Below are positions 13,655 to 15,648 of a stretch of 15,648 nt of DNA, piece by piece; the first letter of the stretch is position 1, and each line of letters opens with the position of its first letter. Source of the DNA: JAJTFW01 sp031411335 (GTDB taxonomy: Bacteria > Bacteroidota > Bacteroidia > AKYH767-A > OLB10); NCBI GenBank assembly GCA_031411335.1, contig JANOAX010000001.1, forward strand, positions 1 to 15,648. Reading direction: 5' to 3'. The notes below the pieces were generated by a model, which was not told the DNA's origin, did not search any database, and saw nothing but the letters and a program-made list of their open reading frames with translations. A program made the position numbers and the translations under genes.

Positions 13655-13686
13655 CAAATTTAACGATTGACTTTATTAAACGCAAA
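13655..13686 (-). promoter_or_regulatory. Complete Bacteroidota promoter of the DUF1501 operon
   Basis: On the minus strand TTTG (13686-13683), 20 nt and TAAATTTG (13662-13655) match the described Bacteroides consensus TTTG-N19/20-TAnnTTTG at every fixed base. Transcription would start near 13650. The mRNA is then either leaderless (ATG 13650) or has a leader of about 9 nt (ATG 13641). This is the best promoter in the window. Confidence 0.7.
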
Positions 13687-13747
13687 AGTCCCTTAAAAAC
13701 TTATGCACGATCAAAGATTAAGAGAATATTTATCCAGCAAAGTTTAA

Positions 13748-14107
13748 TTAAGACCTGAAACTAGCGGCCAGCAGCTTGCATTCAATTACCTGCGACTGAT
13801 TGAATTCCAAGGTCATCTTTTTGTAATTCAGTAGATCTATGATGGTTCCAACGAAGCAGAGACCAGCCGTAAAAAAATACAGAATACCCATTCCAATTTG
13901 TCCGAGAATAAATCTTTGAACACCTGCCACTCCCACAAATCCGATGATACAACAAATTAATATCGTTTGTGGATCCTTTCTTCGTCCTTGATAAAGCAAG
14001 AGAAAATTACGTTGAGCATCCTCGCTCAAATCCTTTATTGCTTCTTGAATAAAAAGCATTTCTTCCGATTCAATTCCGGGTAATGAGAGTAGTAAATTTT
14101 TATCCAT
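13748..14107 (-). CDS. TM2-domain membrane protein
   Basis: 119 residues. A soluble, partly helical N-terminus (1-42) is followed by the TM2 domain. This has KDPQTILICCIIGFVGVAG as the first membrane helix (about 45-63), the short turn VQRFILGQIGMGI (about 63-75) and a second helix YFFTAGLCFVGTIIDLL (about 77-93). The FxGVxGVQRFxLG pattern and the final ID are diagnostic. TM2 proteins are small membrane proteins of unknown biochemical role. The start is 17 nt after the DUF2752 gene, a common pairing, so one operon. It is separated from the DUF1501 operon by that operon's own promoter. Confidence 0.88.
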   Translation of the reverse strand: MDKNLLLSLPGIESEEMLFIQEAIKDLSEDAQRNFLLLYQGRRKDPQTILICCIIGFVGVAGVQRFILGQIGMGILYFFTAGLCFVGTIIDLLNYKKMTLEFNQSQVIECKLLAASFRS

Positions 14108-14124
14108 GATTATTTAGTTAACAA

Positions 14125-14427
14125 TTAATTTACATTGAATTTTAGTTGATATCTCGAATATTCCAATCGAAGCAATTGTAGGATGCGATGCAATAAAACC
14201 ATCAACCCAAAACCGCCGAGAACATGTGCATTCCAAGATTGTAAGAATTCCCCATGCAATAAGAATGAAATAGAATGACCTATGCCACATCCCGGACACC
14301 AGACAAAACCTAGCCAATTAAAAACACAAAGACTCATGTGCTCTGCATGCGGATCAATCCCTGCTAAATACAAAAGCGAACCGATCCATACAATCAGCTC
14401 TAGCGGGAGTTTTTTAAGGATTTGCAT
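14125..14427 (-). CDS. DUF2752 membrane protein
   Basis: 100 residues from the ATG at 14427. A TTG at 14454 would add nine residues and is less likely. There are three hydrophobic segments (about 11-24, 36-58, 68-86). The signature is WCPGCGIGHSISFLLHGEF (about 43-61), matching the CPGCGxTR...LLxGxF core of DUF2752 with a Gly-His in place of the usual Thr-Arg, followed by SWNAHVLGG (about 64-72). Role is unknown; such proteins are often encoded next to TM2-domain proteins, as here. The decamer-repeat element and an IS110 element lie about 100 nt upstream, so the insertion may have altered its regulation. No clear -7 motif is seen. Confidence 0.82.
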   Translation of the reverse strand: MQILKKLPLELIVWIGSLLYLAGIDPHAEHMSLCVFNWLGFVWCPGCGIGHSISFLLHGEFLQSWNAHVLGGFGLMVLLHRILQLLRLEYSRYQLKFNVN

Positions 14428-14525
14428 CCGATAAATATAGAATTTATCTAACAAATACCAACATCTTAGTCGATTAAGTTTTCCGGAACGTATTAATTAT
14501 TCTCCGAATTGAAACTCAATTTTAA

Positions 14526-14600
14526 CACTAGAGGGCACTAAAGGTCACTAAAGATCACAAAAGTCATTCTCAAGTGCATCTCGTGACCTCTAGTGCCCTC
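14526..14600. repeat. Decamer-repeat hairpin element B, interrupted at its right end
   Basis: The left arm has four 10-nt-spaced units: CACTAGAGGG (14526), CACTAAAGGT (14536), CACTAAAGAT (14546) and CACAAAAGTC (14556). The right arm has CTCAAGTGCA (14569), TCTCGTGACC (14579) and TCTAGTGCCC (14589). The reverse complement of the left arm predicts that AGTGCCCTC should be followed by TAGTGTTAAA. Instead GTATGTTTG follows at 14601, so symmetry stops sharply at about 14600. The simplest explanation is insertion of the IS110 element there. It is the same family as 5228-5450. Confidence 0.78.
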
Positions 14601-14639
14601 GTATGTTTGTTTTCTTAAATAAAATCAAGAATTTTAATG

Positions 14640-14810
14640 TTCTTAAATAGGTGAGGAGTGGGAGACGATTAGTGCCTAAACAACCGCAAAGGTATGTTGA
14701 ACTAGAGTTATATCCCCACTCCTTTTACTCTTTAGAGCCTGAACAGAATCTAAAGCTATTGGTATGATCTGATAAGCTTGAATGTATTCACGAGTTAAGG
14801 TGTAGAGGAG
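14640..14810 (+). ncRNA. Candidate IS110 bridge RNA (limits approximate)
   Basis: GAGGAGTGGG (14653-14662) pairs with CCCACTCCTT (14715-14724), forming an outer stem. An apical stem CAAC/GTTG (14681-14684 and 14696-14699) sits inside. Between them is an internal loop with TTAGTGCCT (14669-14677) on the 5' side and AACTAGAG (14700-14707) on the 3' side. Both match the decamer repeat that flanks the element: TAGTGCC directly, and CTCTAGT as reverse complement. This is the layout of the target-binding loop of IS621-type bridge RNAs. Downstream, CTTTAGA/TCTAAAG (14729-14735 and 14749-14755) forms a hairpin. CACGAG near 14790 is complementary to CTCGT at 14598-14602, the presumed core plus first element bases, as a donor guide would be. 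Confidence 0.55.
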
Positions 14811-14848
14811 TATTCCTATTTAGATGAAACTTAATTAATCTAAACATT

Positions 14849-15648
14849 ATGGAAACAAATTTAGAAATGTGTGTAGGCATTGATTGTGCCGCAGCAGAAC
14901 ATGAAGTTTGTCTAAGTAAAATGCTGCCTGATAAGGAAGTATTAAAAGTAGCAAGCTTAACTATTTCTAACTCTAAAAACGGCTTCGTTAAGCTAGAGAA
15001 ATGGATGCTTAAGCAGAGATTGGTAAAGGATACTAAAATTGTAATGGAAGCTACAGGAGTGTACCATGAGTCATTGGCCATGTATTTATTTGACCAAGGA
15101 TGGAATGTTAGTGTTGTACTTCCAAGTATGTCAAAGAGTTTTAGTAAAACTTTAAAGCAAAAATCAGTCAATGATAAACTTAGTAGCTACATGCTTTCAA
15201 TAATGGGTTTAGAAAAGAAGTTGGATAAATGGAAAAAGCCAGATCCACTTTTTCGAAGATTAAGGAACTTAACGCGTGAGAGAGGTCAGATCACTGCTGA
15301 TCAAACAGCCGTGAAGAATCAACTACATGCTGAATCTTGTGGTGCCTGGCCTGACAAGGGAGCCATCAAGAGAATGAAAGATCGACTCAAGATGATGTCT
15401 AAACAGTTAAAAGAAATTGAGAATGAGCTGAAATTGTGGATAGAAAAAAATCCTGGGTTGAAAAAGAAAGTTGAGAACATTACTAGTATTCATGGGGTAG
15501 GATTAATAACCACAGTCTCTGTAATAGCAGAAACCGATGGATTTAATCTTATCAGAAACGCAAAACAACTAGTGAGCTTTGCTGGGCTAGATGTAATTGA
15601 AAAGCAATCTGGAACATCTGTACGGGGGAAATCAAGGATATCAAAGAA
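14849..15648 (+). CDS. IS110-family DEDD transposase, 3' end outside window
   Basis: 266 complete codons from ATG 14849, open to the window edge (family length is about 310-400). The RuvC-like N-terminal domain has VGIDCAAAEHEV (Asp12), VMEATGVYHES (Glu67) and KSVNDKLSSYMLSIMGLEK (Asp109). The long helices with LRNLTRERGQI and VKNQLHAE follow. The C-terminal Tnp domain has ITSIHGVGLITT (helix-hairpin-helix), LVSFAGLD and QSGTSVRGKSRISK, where Ser254 fits the conserved catalytic serine. The recombinase cuts and joins DNA guided by a bridge RNA in this family. Oddity: the fourth acidic residue of DEDD, expected at position 112 (D-x-x-D), is Ser. Either this lineage differs or the copy is impaired. 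Confidence 0.9.
   Translation, partial: METNLEMCVGIDCAAAEHEVCLSKMLPDKEVLKVASLTISNSKNGFVKLEKWMLKQRLVKDTKIVMEATGVYHESLAMYLFDQGWNVSVVLPSMSKSFSKTLKQKSVNDKLSSYMLSIMGLEKKLDKWKKPDPLFRRLRNLTRERGQITADQTAVKNQLHAESCGAWPDKGAIKRMKDRLKMMSKQLKEIENELKLWIEKNPGLKKKVENITSIHGVGLITTVSVIAETDGFNLIRNAKQLVSFAGLDVIEKQSGTSVRGKSRISK

Larger units (their letters stand above)
14598..15648 (+). mobile_element. IS110-family insertion sequence (left part; right end outside window)
   Basis: A roughly 250-nt non-coding left end (about 14600-14848) precedes an IS110-type DEDD transposase that runs off the window. IS110 elements have no classic terminal inverted repeats, so the left boundary is inferred. It comes from loss of repeat symmetry at about 14600, with CT (14598-14599) as the possible core dinucleotide. 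A long non-coding left end is typical of the IS110 subgroup, where the bridge RNA is encoded; IS1111-type elements carry it on the right. Confidence 0.75.

Noticed and set aside
14526..14600. Possible short CRISPR array from regularly spaced 10-nt units
   Set aside because: Units are only 10 nt, directly adjacent without spacers, and the two arms are inverted to each other; no cas genes are present.
14788..15171. 127-codon minus-strand ORF opposite the transposase
   Set aside because: The plus frame is a clear IS110 transposase with ordered motifs; the antisense peptide has no recognisable feature.

Overview
The window looks like chromosome from a member of the Bacteroidota (order not resolvable here). 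Signs are an AT-rich sequence, TAnnTTTG-type -7 promoter motifs, a protein with a type IX secretion C-terminal sorting domain, many lipoproteins whose mature N-terminus is Cys followed by Lys/Asp/Glu-rich residues, a BtuG-like B12 lipoprotein under a cobalamin riboswitch, and several degenerate intergenic repeat families.

Layout, left to right. 1-1873 (minus): a translationally coupled LemA - TPM - TPM operon, ending at a heptamer repeat at the window edge. 1961-2626 (minus): trmB. A hairpin-rich 106-nt divergent gap separates it from a MurG/UGT-like glycosyltransferase (2733-3821, plus). 3838-5211 (plus): a -7 promoter motif, a cobalamin riboswitch, a 27-codon leader ORF whose Shine-Dalgarno lies in the presumed regulatory loop, then a BtuG-like beta-propeller lipoprotein. 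5212-5457: a decamer-repeat element with a nested GC-rich hairpin. 5458-7284 (minus): an M16 zinc peptidase followed by a small lipoprotein. 7493-8983 (plus): a T9SS-secreted protein. 8984-9447: no gene, a patchwork of short repeats and hairpins. 9448-13650 (minus): a tightly packed five-gene operon of four lipoproteins around a Tat-exported DUF1501/alkaline-phosphatase-fold protein. It looks like a miniaturised Bacteroidota relative of the planctomycete-style PSCyt/DUF1549/DUF1553 plus DUF1501 modules. 13748-14427 (minus): a DUF2752 - TM2 pair. 14526-14600: a second decamer-repeat hairpin, apparently interrupted by an IS110-family insertion sequence whose transposase (14849 onward) runs off the right edge.

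The two most interesting things are these. (i) The roughly 250-nt non-coding left end of the IS110 element can fold into a stem, internal loop and apical stem as expected of a bridge RNA. The two sides of that loop carry sequences matching the decamer repeat in which the element sits. (ii) The five-gene DUF1501 operon has an excellent promoter, uniform 6-13 nt spacing and a repeated LxRxP...E / SxEY helical unit spread over two lipoproteins, plus a CX4CH haem-like site. The riboswitch/leader-ORF arrangement is a third point. All functional statements are from reading the sequence; no database search or folding program was run.
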